A stretch of DNA of 64,000 nt from NCBI GenBank assembly GCA_964480915.1, contig CAYZRS010000023.1, forward strand, positions 1 to 64,000, in the 5' to 3' direction. The notes below the pieces were generated by a model. The model was given only the letters and a program-made list of their open reading frames with translations. It had not been told where the DNA came from and searched no databases. Numbering within the stretch: position 1 is the first letter of the stretch; every line of letters starts with the position of its first letter. Both the position numbers and the translations under genes were made by a program. Positions 45,361 through 55,046 of this stretch are shown here, piece after piece. Source of the stretch: CAWGCE01 sp964480915 (lineage in GTDB: Bacteria; Planctomycetota; Planctomycetia; Pirellulales; Pirellulaceae).

Positions 45361-48300
45361 ATGAGTGCGTTTCAATTTCTAAATTTGGCGGAAGAGCGAG
45401 GCCTGCTGGATCCGGCAACGGCAGACAAGGCACGCGCTCAGTTAGCCAAGCTTGAGCGCAGTGTCTCGACCGATGAGATGGCCGCGATGCTTGTGAAGCG
45501 GGGCCGTTTGACCGAATTTCAGGCTCAGTCACTGTCCGAAGCAGTGCGGCAACTTGAACAGGCTCGCGCCGAAGGTGTTGACCTCATGGCCGACACGGAA
45601 GGGTCTTCTCTGGAACTGATCGCCGATTCGGATGCCGAATTGACACCCCTGGAAGCGATGCCAATCGCGGAACCGGTGGAAGTGCCGTCGGAAGCGATTG
45701 TGATGGAAGATGACCTGGAGGTCGTGGGCGACGAACCCCCAATTGCAGGTCTTGTGGATGAAGAGGGCGAATGGGATGCAGGGGGGACGCCATCGACGGC
45801 GGGGCGTTTCAGTCTGAAATCGATGTTTCAGTCAATGTTCTCGCGACGCACCGGTTGGCAGCGTTCGCGTGGTGGGCCCAGTTTCTTGGTGTGGGGAGGT
45901 GGGGCGCTCGCCCTGCTCTCTTTGCTCGCCGTGCTGCTTTACTTTTTCCTGACGAGGGAAACCGGCGATTCATTCTTTGAGCAGGCCGAGTCGGCGTACG
46001 CTGAGCAATCGTACGATCAGGCGATCAAGACGTATGACAAATTCATCAGTAAATTTCCCAGCCATCCGAAATGCAGTGAAGCGAGAGTCCACCGTGAATT
46101 GGCGGCCGTTCGCGAGCGGGTGGAAAGAGAGAATTGGCAAGGTTCCTTAGCAACGTTTGATGATCGAATTCCTCAAATTACCGCTGAGCAGGCATACGAA
46201 AAATATCGACCGGAATTGGCGGGAATCTTGCCGGAGATTTATGAGGGTTTTGCTAAGGCGGCGGATGCGGCCGTCGGCGCTGACGAAAAAGAACAGCTGC
46301 TGCAGCTTGCCCTCGAGTCACGCGCCCGCATCGACGATCCGCAGTTCTTGGGGCCGCAGCGTGTGACGGTCGAAGTGCGAGTCAATGAGATCGAGAACAT
46401 CACCGACAAGGTCTTCCGCGATATTCAGCGGGAACGGGAACTGGGCAAGGCGCTCGTCCAGATTCAGGACGCGGTCGACAAGAATGACACGGTCGCGGCC
46501 TATGCGGTCCACAAGTCGCTGTTGGACGACTATCCCGGCCTGCGTGCGAATCGCGATTTGATGGACCGAATATCTGAAATCGCTGCGGCAGAACGGGGGG
46601 CGGTGGTCGTCGGTGATGGCCAGCAGCAGCCCGAAACGAAAGACCATCGGACGAAGGTTGCCAGCCGTGTTGTTCTGGCTCGCCGACAGACAACGGCGAA
46701 GGCGAATGCTGTCGGGCAGGTGTTTGCGATGGTTCATGGAGCGTTGTACGGATTAGACGCCGAAACTGGGAAGGTCCTGTGGCGCCGCTGGATGGGATTT
46801 GACTCGACGAAGCGGCCGGTCACGATCGGTGCGACGACGACTGACGTGATTGCCTTTGATGACGCGCGGCAGGAGCTCCTTCGGTTGGACGGTCCGACAG
46901 GCCAGTTAAAGTGGCGATTGGAAGTGAAGGAACCGTCCAATCGACCGATCGTCGGGGCACGCATTTATCTCAGCACCGAAAGCGGTCGATTGCTGTCGAT
47001 TGATCCGTCGAGCGGTCGTGTGTTGCGAGTCGCGCAGTTGCCTCAGTCGCTTTACGCGCCACCTTGCGTTAGCCGCGATGGCATGTTGTTTCAACCGGGT
47101 GCCCATTCCAGCCTTTTCGTGTTGGATGCAGACTCGCTGAATTGTCTCAGCGTGCATGCCGTGGGGCATCGGACCGGGGCCGTTACGGAAGCGGCTTTCT
47201 TGGTCGGAGATTACGTGCTGATTCCGGAACGCATCAGTGGTGATACGACGACTTTGCATGCGATCCGTCTGGCGGACGAAGGGCAAGTGGCCGAGGGACT
47301 GGTGGCCAATGATGTCCAAGTGGATGGTTACGTCGTCAGTACGAGTTCGTTGGCGGATGGAAGCGTTTTGGTCACGACCGAGCTTGGCGCGGCGCACGTT
47401 GTGGCTGCCGATCGAAGTGACGCCGAACGTCCACTGCGGAAGATTGCCACCAAGCCGCGGTCTTCCACCAAGCCTGGCTTGTATTTCGGTGCTGCGATCG
47501 AAGATCAGCTTGTCATCGCGGGCCGTGGTCTTGGCCGCTTCGAAGTCCAGGGGGCGAATGGGTCGTTGGTCAGTCGATGGGAATTGATCGAGCCGTCGTT
47601 TCACACGGCGCCACCCGAAGTCCGCGGCTCGACACTGTTTGTGCAGTATAAGCGGCTGGATAACGTCACAAGGAGCAATGACGGTGCGGCGACGTCGCAA
47701 GCGGTTAGAGTCTCGGCGCTAGAATGGGGTAACGACGGTACGAGAGAACCGAACACCAAATGGGTCGTCGAATTGGGGGCGTCACCGGCCGGTCCGGCGT
47801 TCTTCGACAAGCGAGGTCGAGGCATCATTGCGGTCTCCGATGACGCTGCGGCTTGGAAGATTGGCTCGGCAGCCATGAAATCAAAAATGCTGGATACGTC
47901 GGTTGCCGATCTGCCTGGTCGCACCACGTTTGGTTTCCCCCAAGCGGTCGAAGGACGGCGCTTTTTCAGTGCAGCCGGTGGAAAATCGAGTTTTCTGGTG
48001 TATGACGGGGCGGCTCGAAGTTCGAAGCTGCGAAGAAGCGATCTGCAGATTTCGGACAAGAGACTGGCTTGCCCCATCGTCGTTGCCAAGGACAGCTTGG
48101 TCGCCTGCTCGCTCGGTGGAGGCGTCTACTTAGCCGATCTCAAGACCGGGAAGCAGCTGGTCCAGCCCTTTCAGGCGGTGGCTGATGTGGCCGCGCAGGT
48201 CGATTGGGTGACGCCTGTCGTGCTAAAGAATGATCTGCTCGTCGTCGGTAACAAGGCAGGCTATACCGCGCTGCTCGGCGTGGAAGAGAAGCGATTGACG

Positions 48301-48804
48301 GCACGCGTGAAACGTATTCAAGAGTTTCGTATCGAGAGTCCCTTGGTTGCCATCGGAGATCGTCTGTTTGTCGTCGGCGCGAATGGGCCGCTGAAGGCCA
48401 TGCATTGCCTGCAGGCTGATGACTTGACGGTGGTCGAATCGGTCGAGCTTCCAAGTGGTTGTGATCGTGGTCCGTACCTCGTCGGTCAACAGGTCGCTTG
48501 CGTAAATCGGAAGCAGCAGCTCGAGTCGTTTTCGAGCGCAGGAAAGCGGATGTGGACCACCGAGTTGCTCGATGCGCCGCTGGCCGGTCCGCCGGTATGG
48601 GATAAGGGGACGTGGTTGCTCGCGAGTGTAAACGGCAAGTTGTGGAGGGTGGATGCGAAATCGGGCAAGACGCTACCTTGGCGCGGCAGCCAAGCCGATC
48701 ATTTCGACGTTGGTGAACCGCTTGGTGCGGCACCGTTCATGATGGGCAGTCGCCTGGTCTTATTGGGCCGTGATTGCACCATGTTCGTAGTATCTTTGAA
48801 GTAG
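45361..48804 (+). CDS. TPR/beta-propeller membrane protein of ExbB/ExbD operon
   Basis: A 1147-residue protein. Residues 1-65 form a helical module (ERGLLDPATADKARAQL, KRGRLTEFQAQSL) like the one that precedes many planctomycete kinases. An acidic linker leads to a membrane helix at about 174-197, a TPR region (FFEQAESAYAEQSYDQAIKTYDKFI, about 204-290) and a long beta-propeller part (about 440-1147) with 'G.LYGLDAETGKVLWRR'-type blades. It probably spans the inner membrane with the propeller outside. The operon position suggests it is the partner energised by, or scaffolding, the ExbBD stator. Confidence 0.75.
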   Translation: MSAFQFLNLAEERGLLDPATADKARAQLAKLERSVSTDEMAAMLVKRGRLTEFQAQSLSEAVRQLEQARAEGVDLMADTEGSSLELIADSDAELTPLEAMPIAEPVEVPSEAIVMEDDLEVVGDEPPIAGLVDEEGEWDAGGTPSTAGRFSLKSMFQSMFSRRTGWQRSRGGPSFLVWGGGALALLSLLAVLLYFFLTRETGDSFFEQAESAYAEQSYDQAIKTYDKFISKFPSHPKCSEARVHRELAAVRERVERENWQGSLATFDDRIPQITAEQAYEKYRPELAGILPEIYEGFAKAADAAVGADEKEQLLQLALESRARIDDPQFLGPQRVTVEVRVNEIENITDKVFRDIQRERELGKALVQIQDAVDKNDTVAAYAVHKSLLDDYPGLRANRDLMDRISEIAAAERGAVVVGDGQQQPETKDHRTKVASRVVLARRQTTAKANAVGQVFAMVHGALYGLDAETGKVLWRRWMGFDSTKRPVTIGATTTDVIAFDDARQELLRLDGPTGQLKWRLEVKEPSNRPIVGARIYLSTESGRLLSIDPSSGRVLRVAQLPQSLYAPPCVSRDGMLFQPGAHSSLFVLDADSLNCLSVHAVGHRTGAVTEAAFLVGDYVLIPERISGDTTTLHAIRLADEGQVAEGLVANDVQVDGYVVSTSSLADGSVLVTTELGAAHVVAADRSDAERPLRKIATKPRSSTKPGLYFGAAIEDQLVIAGRGLGRFEVQGANGSLVSRWELIEPSFHTAPPEVRGSTLFVQYKRLDNVTRSNDGAATSQAVRVSALEWGNDGTREPNTKWVVELGASPAGPAFFDKRGRGIIAVSDDAAAWKIGSAAMKSKMLDTSVADLPGRTTFGFPQAVEGRRFFSAAGGKSSFLVYDGAARSSKLRRSDLQISDKRLACPIVVAKDSLVACSLGGGVYLADLKTGKQLVQPFQAVADVAAQVDWVTPVVLKNDLLVVGNKAGYTALLGVEEKRLTARVKRIQEFRIESPLVAIGDRLFVVGANGPLKAMHCLQADDLTVVESVELPSGCDRGPYLVGQQVACVNRKQQLESFSSAGKRMWTTELLDAPLAGPPVWDKGTWLLASVNGKLWRVDAKSGKTLPWRGSQADHFDVGEPLGAAPFMMGSRLVLLGRDCTMFVVSLK

Positions 48805-48818
48805 ATCGCTGACAGGCG

Positions 48819-48824
48819 AAGGAG
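48819..48824 (+). promoter_or_regulatory. Ribosome binding site for a TTG start
   Basis: AAGGAG, 7 nt before the TTG at 48832. It supports this unusual start codon for the TPR-SBP protein. Confidence 0.6.
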
Positions 48825-48831
48825 CACTCGT

Positions 48832-51138
48832 TTGAACCGACTCGGACGCCACTTGTCGATCTCGATCGCCGTGGGCGTGGTATGTCTGTTGGTCGGTGAA
48901 TCGATTTGGGCGCAGTCGACGCCACTCTACGAACGTGATCCATTCGATTTACTCGTGCTCACGCAGGACGCGGGCGGCAATCGAATTCCGGTGTTTCCGC
49001 TCATCGATCGAAGTGGGAAGCGTGGTCGCGACGGCGTGAAGTTGCGGATTCGCATGTTGGCCTATCCTGATCGGGAATTCGATGTCGATTGGAAGAACAT
49101 CCGAACGGTTGTTGCCTTTGAGGACTTACTGCTGCAGGCGGCGAATCGTTTGTCCAGCAGCGGTCGGTTGGACGAGGCGTATCAACACCTCCATCTCTTG
49201 CGGGAGCAAGATCCTCAGCGGAACGATCTGGCGAAAGCTGCGAGCAAATTCATGTCGGCAGCAGCCGTCAGCTCGGCTCAGCAGGGCAAATTGGTAGACG
49301 CGTGGGGGACGCTCGATTTCGTCTTGCAAGCAGACCCTGACTCGAAGCCCGCGTTGGCGACTTTGTTGGAAGTGGCTGACAAGCTGTTCATTGCGCTGCT
49401 GAAAGAGGAAGAATTTGGCGAAGCCCGCAGCATGGTCGAGAGGCTGCAAACGCGCTACGGCAAGCAAAGGGTGGGCCGTTTGACGAAGCGATGGAATCAA
49501 CGGCTACGGCAGCTTAGTGATCAATATCTGAACCGTGCCGGTCAAGCCGGCGGCGATTCTCGCGCTGCCTTCGTTGCGGTCCAGCAAGCCGTTGAGTTGT
49601 GGCCCGACTCGACCAAGGCCCAAAAATTGGCGACAAAGTTGGCCAAGTTGCATCCACGTGTGATGGTCGGCGTCTCGCGGGCCTCGACCGAAGGCTCTGG
49701 CTATTGGAATGAGTGGTCGTCGCAGCGCGCTCAGCGCCTCATGGTCCGGAAATTGACTGAAGTTAAGGGTGTCGATTCGAATGGGGCTCGATACGATTCG
49801 CCGGTCGGGACGCTGAATGTGCAACAGAATGGCCGCATCGTTACTCTGAATGTCGCCAGCGATCAGATCGCGATGACGACGGCCGGTTTGACGTCTCATG
49901 ATTTTTCCGAAGTTGTCATGCGCTCTCTGCAGCCGGAGAGCAGCACCTACTTTCCGCTCAGGCAGCAATTGTTGACAGCGATTGACGTGCCATCGGGGAG
50001 CGTTGTCAATTTCGAACATAGCCGCCCGGTGCTCCGCCCTGCCGCGATGTTGACGTTGCCGATCCGCGGTGCAGGTCGCGATCGTTTGTGGAATCGTCTG
50101 GCGCCGTACAGCCGAGTTGCCGGCGTCGATGAAAATCGGTATCAACGGAACGAATCGTATGTGTTTCAAGGCGAGAGACAGCCGATCGAAATCGTCGAGA
50201 GGTATGTCGGTGATGGTTCCTTGGTCAGCCAATTGCGGCGTGGGAGCATTCATGTGGCAGACCGTTTGTCGGCTTTGGATGCCGAAGAATTGAAGACGGT
50301 TCGCGGCGTCACCGTGAGGCGATACGGATTTCCTTCCGTCCATTTCTTGTTGCCGAATATGGATGAATCGGCTGGCCGACGCTTAACTGCCGATCGAAAT
50401 TTTCGTCGAGCGTTGGTCTATGCGATCAATCGACGGACGATTCTCGAGCAGGATTTGTTGCGTGGTCGATCGGTGGAAGGTTGCCAATTGATTAGCGGCC
50501 CGTTCGCGCCGGGGAAAGGTCGTGATGACCCACTGGCCTATGCCTACGATCCAGAAGTGACTCCCCGCGAATACGATCCAACGTTGGGAATTACTTTGGC
50601 CAGTCTGGCTCGGCGCGAATTTTCCAACGCGCTCGAAAAAATGGGAGAGGAAGTTCCCCAGGAATGGCCGCCGCTGGTGCTGGCTCATCCAGCTGATCAG
50701 CTCAGTCGCCAGGCGGCCAGGGCGATTGCCAGCTACCTCAACGGGGCGAACCTTGCTTGCGTGCTGCGTGAGTTGCCAGTTGGGCAGGTCTTGCCAGAAT
50801 CGGGTGAGCCTTGGGACTTGTTGTATGTCGACACGGTGATGTCTGAACCGATCTTGGATGTCCACCGTCTGTTCGGTCAAAACGGATTGTTGGCAGGCGC
50901 CAGCCCCTATTTTCAGGCCGGCATGGAGCGGCTGGCACTGACCACGGCCTGGTCGGATGCTCGCGAGCTGCTTCGGGAAATTCACCGCATTGCTCACGAA
51001 GAAGTCACCGTGATTCCGCTTTGGCAGTGGGCCGACTACTACGCCTATCGAAATTACGTGCAAGGGCTCCAACGTGATGCCGTGACGCTGTACCAAAACG
51101 TCGAAGACTGGTCGGTCCATCCAGAATCGGGGTTTTGA
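48832..51138 (+). CDS. TPR plus family-5 solute-binding-protein-like fusion
   Basis: A 768-residue exported protein (signal peptide about 1-28). Helical TPR-like repeats fill about 90-260 (LDEAYQHLHLLREQDPQ). The rest (about 290-768) resembles family-5 extracellular solute-binding proteins (peptide/nickel type): ADRNFRRALVYAINRRTILEQDLLRG, RQAARAIASYLNGANL and YVDTVMSEPILDVHRLFG. No ABC permease is nearby, so classical import is unlikely. The TTG start at 48832 has a good ribosome site. It overlaps the next gene region and belongs to the ExbB/ExbD operon; it may bind a peptide-like ligand in the envelope. Confidence 0.75.
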   Translation: MNRLGRHLSISIAVGVVCLLVGESIWAQSTPLYERDPFDLLVLTQDAGGNRIPVFPLIDRSGKRGRDGVKLRIRMLAYPDREFDVDWKNIRTVVAFEDLLLQAANRLSSSGRLDEAYQHLHLLREQDPQRNDLAKAASKFMSAAAVSSAQQGKLVDAWGTLDFVLQADPDSKPALATLLEVADKLFIALLKEEEFGEARSMVERLQTRYGKQRVGRLTKRWNQRLRQLSDQYLNRAGQAGGDSRAAFVAVQQAVELWPDSTKAQKLATKLAKLHPRVMVGVSRASTEGSGYWNEWSSQRAQRLMVRKLTEVKGVDSNGARYDSPVGTLNVQQNGRIVTLNVASDQIAMTTAGLTSHDFSEVVMRSLQPESSTYFPLRQQLLTAIDVPSGSVVNFEHSRPVLRPAAMLTLPIRGAGRDRLWNRLAPYSRVAGVDENRYQRNESYVFQGERQPIEIVERYVGDGSLVSQLRRGSIHVADRLSALDAEELKTVRGVTVRRYGFPSVHFLLPNMDESAGRRLTADRNFRRALVYAINRRTILEQDLLRGRSVEGCQLISGPFAPGKGRDDPLAYAYDPEVTPREYDPTLGITLASLARREFSNALEKMGEEVPQEWPPLVLAHPADQLSRQAARAIASYLNGANLACVLRELPVGQVLPESGEPWDLLYVDTVMSEPILDVHRLFGQNGLLAGASPYFQAGMERLALTTAWSDARELLREIHRIAHEEVTVIPLWQWADYYAYRNYVQGLQRDAVTLYQNVEDWSVHPESGF

Positions 51139-51140
51139 CG

Positions 51141-52742
51141 ATGGCACGGTATTCCTACCCTCATGCCGCTTTCCGCTTGACGATAGCAACGTCGTCGAAT
51201 GGAGATGTTCAGCAACCTTGCGCTCCTTTGGTAGATGGTTCCCGCTGGCCGGTGACGTTTCTTATTCTGCTGCTGGGACTGTTCTTGCCTCCAGCAAGTT
51301 TTGCCCAAACTGTCCCGGAAGAACCAACTCGGAATTCAATCGAGCGCTACCGAGTTCGCTTATGGATCGCTTATGAAGCCGCACCTGAAATCGGACTGGT
51401 AGCGGATGACAAATTTCGTTCAGACCTTGGGCGATCGCTAAAGGCGATTTTTGGAGGAGCCTGGGACATGCAGATGTCTGCTGCTCCGCCCGGCATCGGA
51501 GCAATACTCCCAGGAGATACCGCCCCTTTGACCGTTCAGCAACTGAAGGCGCTTGCCGACGGAATCGACGATGTGGGCAAGTTGATTGTCGTTGGGATTG
51601 GTTGGAATGGTAAAGAATACGAAGTCCAATCACGTGAGTTTGATGCGCGTGCACAAGTCTGGAGCATATCGCGCACCCACCGGATTGGTGCACCATCGGA
51701 GTTGTTGAGCGTTACCCTGGGGGCCATCGTTCAGACTTTTGCGCCGGTGGGCACGATCGGCAAACCGAACAAGAACCGAGTCGAGGTGGCGCTTCACGCC
51801 GGCGAGTATTCGTCGGCGAGCGAGTGGATGGGGCCGGACGGCCGACGCATTGGTTCCCCGTTGGTGCCGCAACCAGGTTCGCTCATGCAGGTCATCATTC
51901 GGCGACGGAACCCAAGGTCGGCGGAGCAGCGGTACTCCTATTCGGTGATTCCGTGGACGATTCTACAAGTTAACGGCACTCAGCAAGGCGAATCGACGTG
52001 TACGATCCACAGCGGGTTACGCAGTCCGTTGCGAGTTCGTGGTGTTAGTCGAACGGATCGTCTGGCGATTGCGATCCAACCTCGTTTTCCGCAAACAACG
52101 CTGAAGATTCTTTCCAACGACGAACCCCAACGTCCGCTGTCGGGTTATCAGGTGTACGCGAAGGAAATCGATTCCAAAAGCTCCCGATACGTGGGCCAAT
52201 CCGATTGGCGCGGCGAGGTGGCATTGCCTCGCGACGATGAATCTCCTTTGAAGTTCTACTATCTCAAACATGGCAAATTGCTTCTTAAACGATTGCCGAT
52301 TGTGGCGGGGCATGAACGCGAACTGGTCGTTGAGATCCAGGATGATTCGCAGCGGCTGCGAGCCGAAGGCGCCGTAAAGGGGATCCAGGATCGACTGGTC
52401 GATTCTTTGGTCCGACGGGAAATCAAAGCAGCAAGGATTCGCAGGCAATTGGAGTCGCGTCCACTGGACGCTTCGCGTATCTCCCGCGCCCGCGAACTGC
52501 TCAAAGAGTACCGCGAATTGCCGGGGCGCAACGAGTTCATTCGTGAAATCCAAGATCGACAACGCGAGTTCTTCTCCGGTGATAAGTCGACCCAGAATCG
52601 CATCGACCGTCTCTTTCGCGATGTTCGTGACTCGATCACTCGATCGCTGACGACAACTCTTGAAGAATCATTGGTTCAAGAAATTCAGGAAGTCGAGCAA
52701 CGGATGACGCGGCAACCGGCCAATCGCGATCCGGTCGATTAG
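51141..52742 (+). CDS. Exported protein of unknown function, operon end
   Basis: A 533-residue protein with a hydrophobic signal near residues 37-55 (PVTFLILLLGLFLPPASFAQ). The N-terminal third (about 60-200) has a mixed fold with 'LSVTLGAIVQTFAPVG'. The middle is beta-rich, and the C-terminal 130 residues form a charged helical bundle (ARELLKEYRELPGRNEFIREIQDRQREFF). No domain is recognised. The ATG at 51141 starts 2 nt after the previous stop. A TTG at 51135 is less likely. It is the last gene of the ExbB/ExbD operon. Confidence 0.65.
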   Translation: MARYSYPHAAFRLTIATSSNGDVQQPCAPLVDGSRWPVTFLILLLGLFLPPASFAQTVPEEPTRNSIERYRVRLWIAYEAAPEIGLVADDKFRSDLGRSLKAIFGGAWDMQMSAAPPGIGAILPGDTAPLTVQQLKALADGIDDVGKLIVVGIGWNGKEYEVQSREFDARAQVWSISRTHRIGAPSELLSVTLGAIVQTFAPVGTIGKPNKNRVEVALHAGEYSSASEWMGPDGRRIGSPLVPQPGSLMQVIIRRRNPRSAEQRYSYSVIPWTILQVNGTQQGESTCTIHSGLRSPLRVRGVSRTDRLAIAIQPRFPQTTLKILSNDEPQRPLSGYQVYAKEIDSKSSRYVGQSDWRGEVALPRDDESPLKFYYLKHGKLLLKRLPIVAGHERELVVEIQDDSQRLRAEGAVKGIQDRLVDSLVRREIKAARIRRQLESRPLDASRISRARELLKEYRELPGRNEFIREIQDRQREFFSGDKSTQNRIDRLFRDVRDSITRSLTTTLEESLVQEIQEVEQRMTRQPANRDPVD

Positions 52743-52978
52743 CCGGGGCATCTTCGCGGCCGTTGTTGATCGGCACTCAGCTTGGTGGCGATGCTGATGG
52801 CGATCCTATCAGCGGGGTGCACGGGGTATCGTGTGCTCGGGGCGAAGCCTTGTCATGGAGAGCCATCGCCCGCCTGGAAATGGTTGTTTTCGCGATAGAA
52901 GTTGCTAGCGGTCTTTCCTACCATGTGGTCACGAGTGTCTAGTATCGGCCAGGAAATCGATCGCAATAGGAGTCGCTA

Positions 52979-53566
52979 ATGTCCACTTTCTCATCCACTG
53001 GTATTTACGCTGTCCGGCGGCTGCGCTTCGTTGTCGCCTGCTCCTGCACATTCTTGTTGCTCTCCAGCTTCCTGCCAGCTGCCGTTGTCGTAGATATCAC
53101 GACCGACACGCCGCAGGAGCTCGTCGGCTCGATCGCCTGGGATAACGCCGACGTCGGCATGGGATTTTTTAGCGTCGGAGAATTGACGATCAACACGGGA
53201 TGGTCTTCTTTTCAGAACCTGCCGGGTAATGCTGACGACCAAGCTTTTTCGATTTTTGAAGGGTTCGGCGGAATCCTGACATTTCGAACCGGCGAAGTGC
53301 TTGCGCCACCGACCGTCGTCGGCGACGATCCGCTGCTCGATCCGATCGCCGGCATGGGGTACGGTCCCATTTCGGGAACCTATACCAATGGATTTAACGG
53401 CGGCACGTCGGACGGGACCGTCGATTTCGAGATGGTGATGATAGGGACTGCCGCCGGGGAAAGACGGGAAGCCTCATTCTCGTTTGTGGTAGTTCCCGAG
53501 CCCACCCAACCGTGGCTGCTGTTGAGCCTAGGCTTCCTAGGGTTCAGGCGGTGGAAGACGCCGTGA
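52979..53566 (+). CDS. PEP-CTERM-like exported protein
   Basis: A 195-residue protein with an N-terminal signal (about 16-36), a beta-rich body and the C-terminal sorting-type signal: VPEP, a hydrophobic stretch (WLLLSLGFLGF) and a basic end (RRWKTP). That tripartite tail is the PEP-CTERM pattern read by exosortase-like sorting systems. No exosortase is in the window. The ATG at 52979 is preceded by AGGAG with good spacing. Likely a surface or exported structural protein. Confidence 0.8.
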   Translation: MSTFSSTGIYAVRRLRFVVACSCTFLLLSSFLPAAVVVDITTDTPQELVGSIAWDNADVGMGFFSVGELTINTGWSSFQNLPGNADDQAFSIFEGFGGILTFRTGEVLAPPTVVGDDPLLDPIAGMGYGPISGTYTNGFNGGTSDGTVDFEMVMIGTAAGERREASFSFVVVPEPTQPWLLLSLGFLGFRRWKTP

Positions 53567-53583
53567 TCTTGTGAGCATTGCGT

Positions 53584-54969
53584 CTAGCTGCTGATTTGCT
53601 GACCGATCAAGAAGCCAATGATCATCGAAATTGGAATCGCGATTGCCAGTGCGACGAGGACGACCGTGGTGGTGTTGTTCCTGTCGCTCGGTTCGGCCTG
53701 AGGGCCAAACGGTAGAGATGGGAAGCGACGTTTTCGTCGGCCTGTTTTCGTCTCTTCTGACGAGTTGAGTTCGGTCGATTGCGAATTCAGTCCGCCCGAA
53801 GTCTGATTGGTATCTCCTTCGAAGCTGTCGTAAGAGCCATCTTGGGTCGCTTGCAGTTCTTCTTCTTCCTCTTCGCTATGAGTCGGAAGTGGGGGCGGCA
53901 TCCATGGCGATCGTGAAGAATGGGGGGCCGTCAGGTAGGCGGTTTCAGTGCACCAGGGTTCGAGGCGTACGACGACTTCCTGTGCCGTTGCCACGCGGCG
54001 CTCAGGACTTTTTTCCATCATATCGGCGATCAGATCGACAAAGTCATCACTGACTTCTGGATTAAACCGCCTTGGGTGCCATGGTGTTTCCTCGCAGTGG
54101 CGGCGAGCCTTCGTGCGAGTCGTACCACCAGGAAACGGTACTTTGCCAGTAATCGTGTAGTAGAGCGAACAGCCGAGCGAATAGATGTCGCTGCGCGGCG
54201 TTACCGATTCGGGCGATTTGATCTGCTCAGGTGAAATGTAGTCGGCGGTGCCGACGATCTTGTGCTTGCGAGGGTCATCTTCATCGCTGCCAAGAAAACC
54301 GGCTAATCCCAGGTCGGATACTTTGGCTTGACCATTATGAGTGACAAGAATGTTGCCCGGTTTGATGTCGCGGTGGATGAGATTTTTTTCATGTGCGCTT
54401 TGTAATCCGCGTGCCGCTTGCATGATGATGGATGCGGCCTGTGCCATGTTCAGCTTGCCTTGGTTGCGAACAAAACGGCGTAAATCGGTCCCATCGACAA
54501 ATTCGGTGACCAAATAGTGCACGTTGCCCTCGTGACCGGCGTCGTAGGCTCGCACCAAGTTGTCGTGATCGAGCGAGGCTTGAGCGCGAATCTCCCGCAT
54601 GAAATTCGCAATCGCTTGCGGCGTTGAGCGGCTAAGAGGTAGCACTTTGATGGCAACTTCACGCCCCATCATTTGGTGTTCCGCTTTGAAAACCTGTCCC
54701 ATGCCGCCTTGGGCAATCCAATCGGTAATGACGTACGGTCCAAGCCGCAGTTTCGTCCGGCCGCTTTTGAGTTGCTCCGCCTGATAGTTGGTAACAAAAC
54801 CGAGCGTCACCAAGGAACGGGCCAGTTGATCATCTGTTACTTCCACACGAGGAGCAGGGACGCCGGTCTCGGAGCGTCGCGCATTGGCGATCGCGTGTTC
54901 GAGTTCTTCTTCAGTGACCAAGCCACTGAGGACCGCCGATCGTTGGAGGACCGATTTTGTTTCAGGCAT
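53584..54969 (-). CDS. Serine/threonine protein kinase, membrane anchored
   Basis: A 461-residue kinase. An N-terminal helical module (VTDDQLARSLVTLGFVTNYQAEQL, about 44-67) leads into the kinase domain: glycine loop AQGGMGQVF (86-94), Lys108 in VAIKVL, HRD at 199-201 and DLG at 219-221, with GTADYISPEQ as the activation-loop end. A Pro/Glu-rich linker and one C-terminal membrane helix (about 435-457) follow, with only a few residues after it, so there is no external sensor domain. All catalytic residues are intact. It follows the RluA-type gene on the same strand by 77 nt. Confidence 0.92.
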   Translation of the reverse strand: MPETKSVLQRSAVLSGLVTEEELEHAIANARRSETGVPAPRVEVTDDQLARSLVTLGFVTNYQAEQLKSGRTKLRLGPYVITDWIAQGGMGQVFKAEHQMMGREVAIKVLPLSRSTPQAIANFMREIRAQASLDHDNLVRAYDAGHEGNVHYLVTEFVDGTDLRRFVRNQGKLNMAQAASIIMQAARGLQSAHEKNLIHRDIKPGNILVTHNGQAKVSDLGLAGFLGSDEDDPRKHKIVGTADYISPEQIKSPESVTPRSDIYSLGCSLYYTITGKVPFPGGTTRTKARRHCEETPWHPRRFNPEVSDDFVDLIADMMEKSPERRVATAQEVVVRLEPWCTETAYLTAPHSSRSPWMPPPLPTHSEEEEEELQATQDGSYDSFEGDTNQTSGGLNSQSTELNSSEETKTGRRKRRFPSLPFGPQAEPSDRNNTTTVVLVALAIAIPISMIIGFLIGQQISS

Positions 54970-55046
54970 AACGTGCGTCCGGAAAAAGATGTGCTCTTTC
55001 TATCCTAACCGAAGTTCGCCAATCGTGCCTGCTCAACTTGGCGAAC

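Noticed and set aside
46906..47700. 264-codon antisense frame over the propeller gene
   Set aside because: Antisense to a well-supported coding region; composition reflects complement codon bias and no domain is recognised.
49504..51189. Two long antisense frames over the TPR-SBP gene
   Set aside because: Opposite strand to a clear gene with a good ribosome site; products have no recognisable domain.
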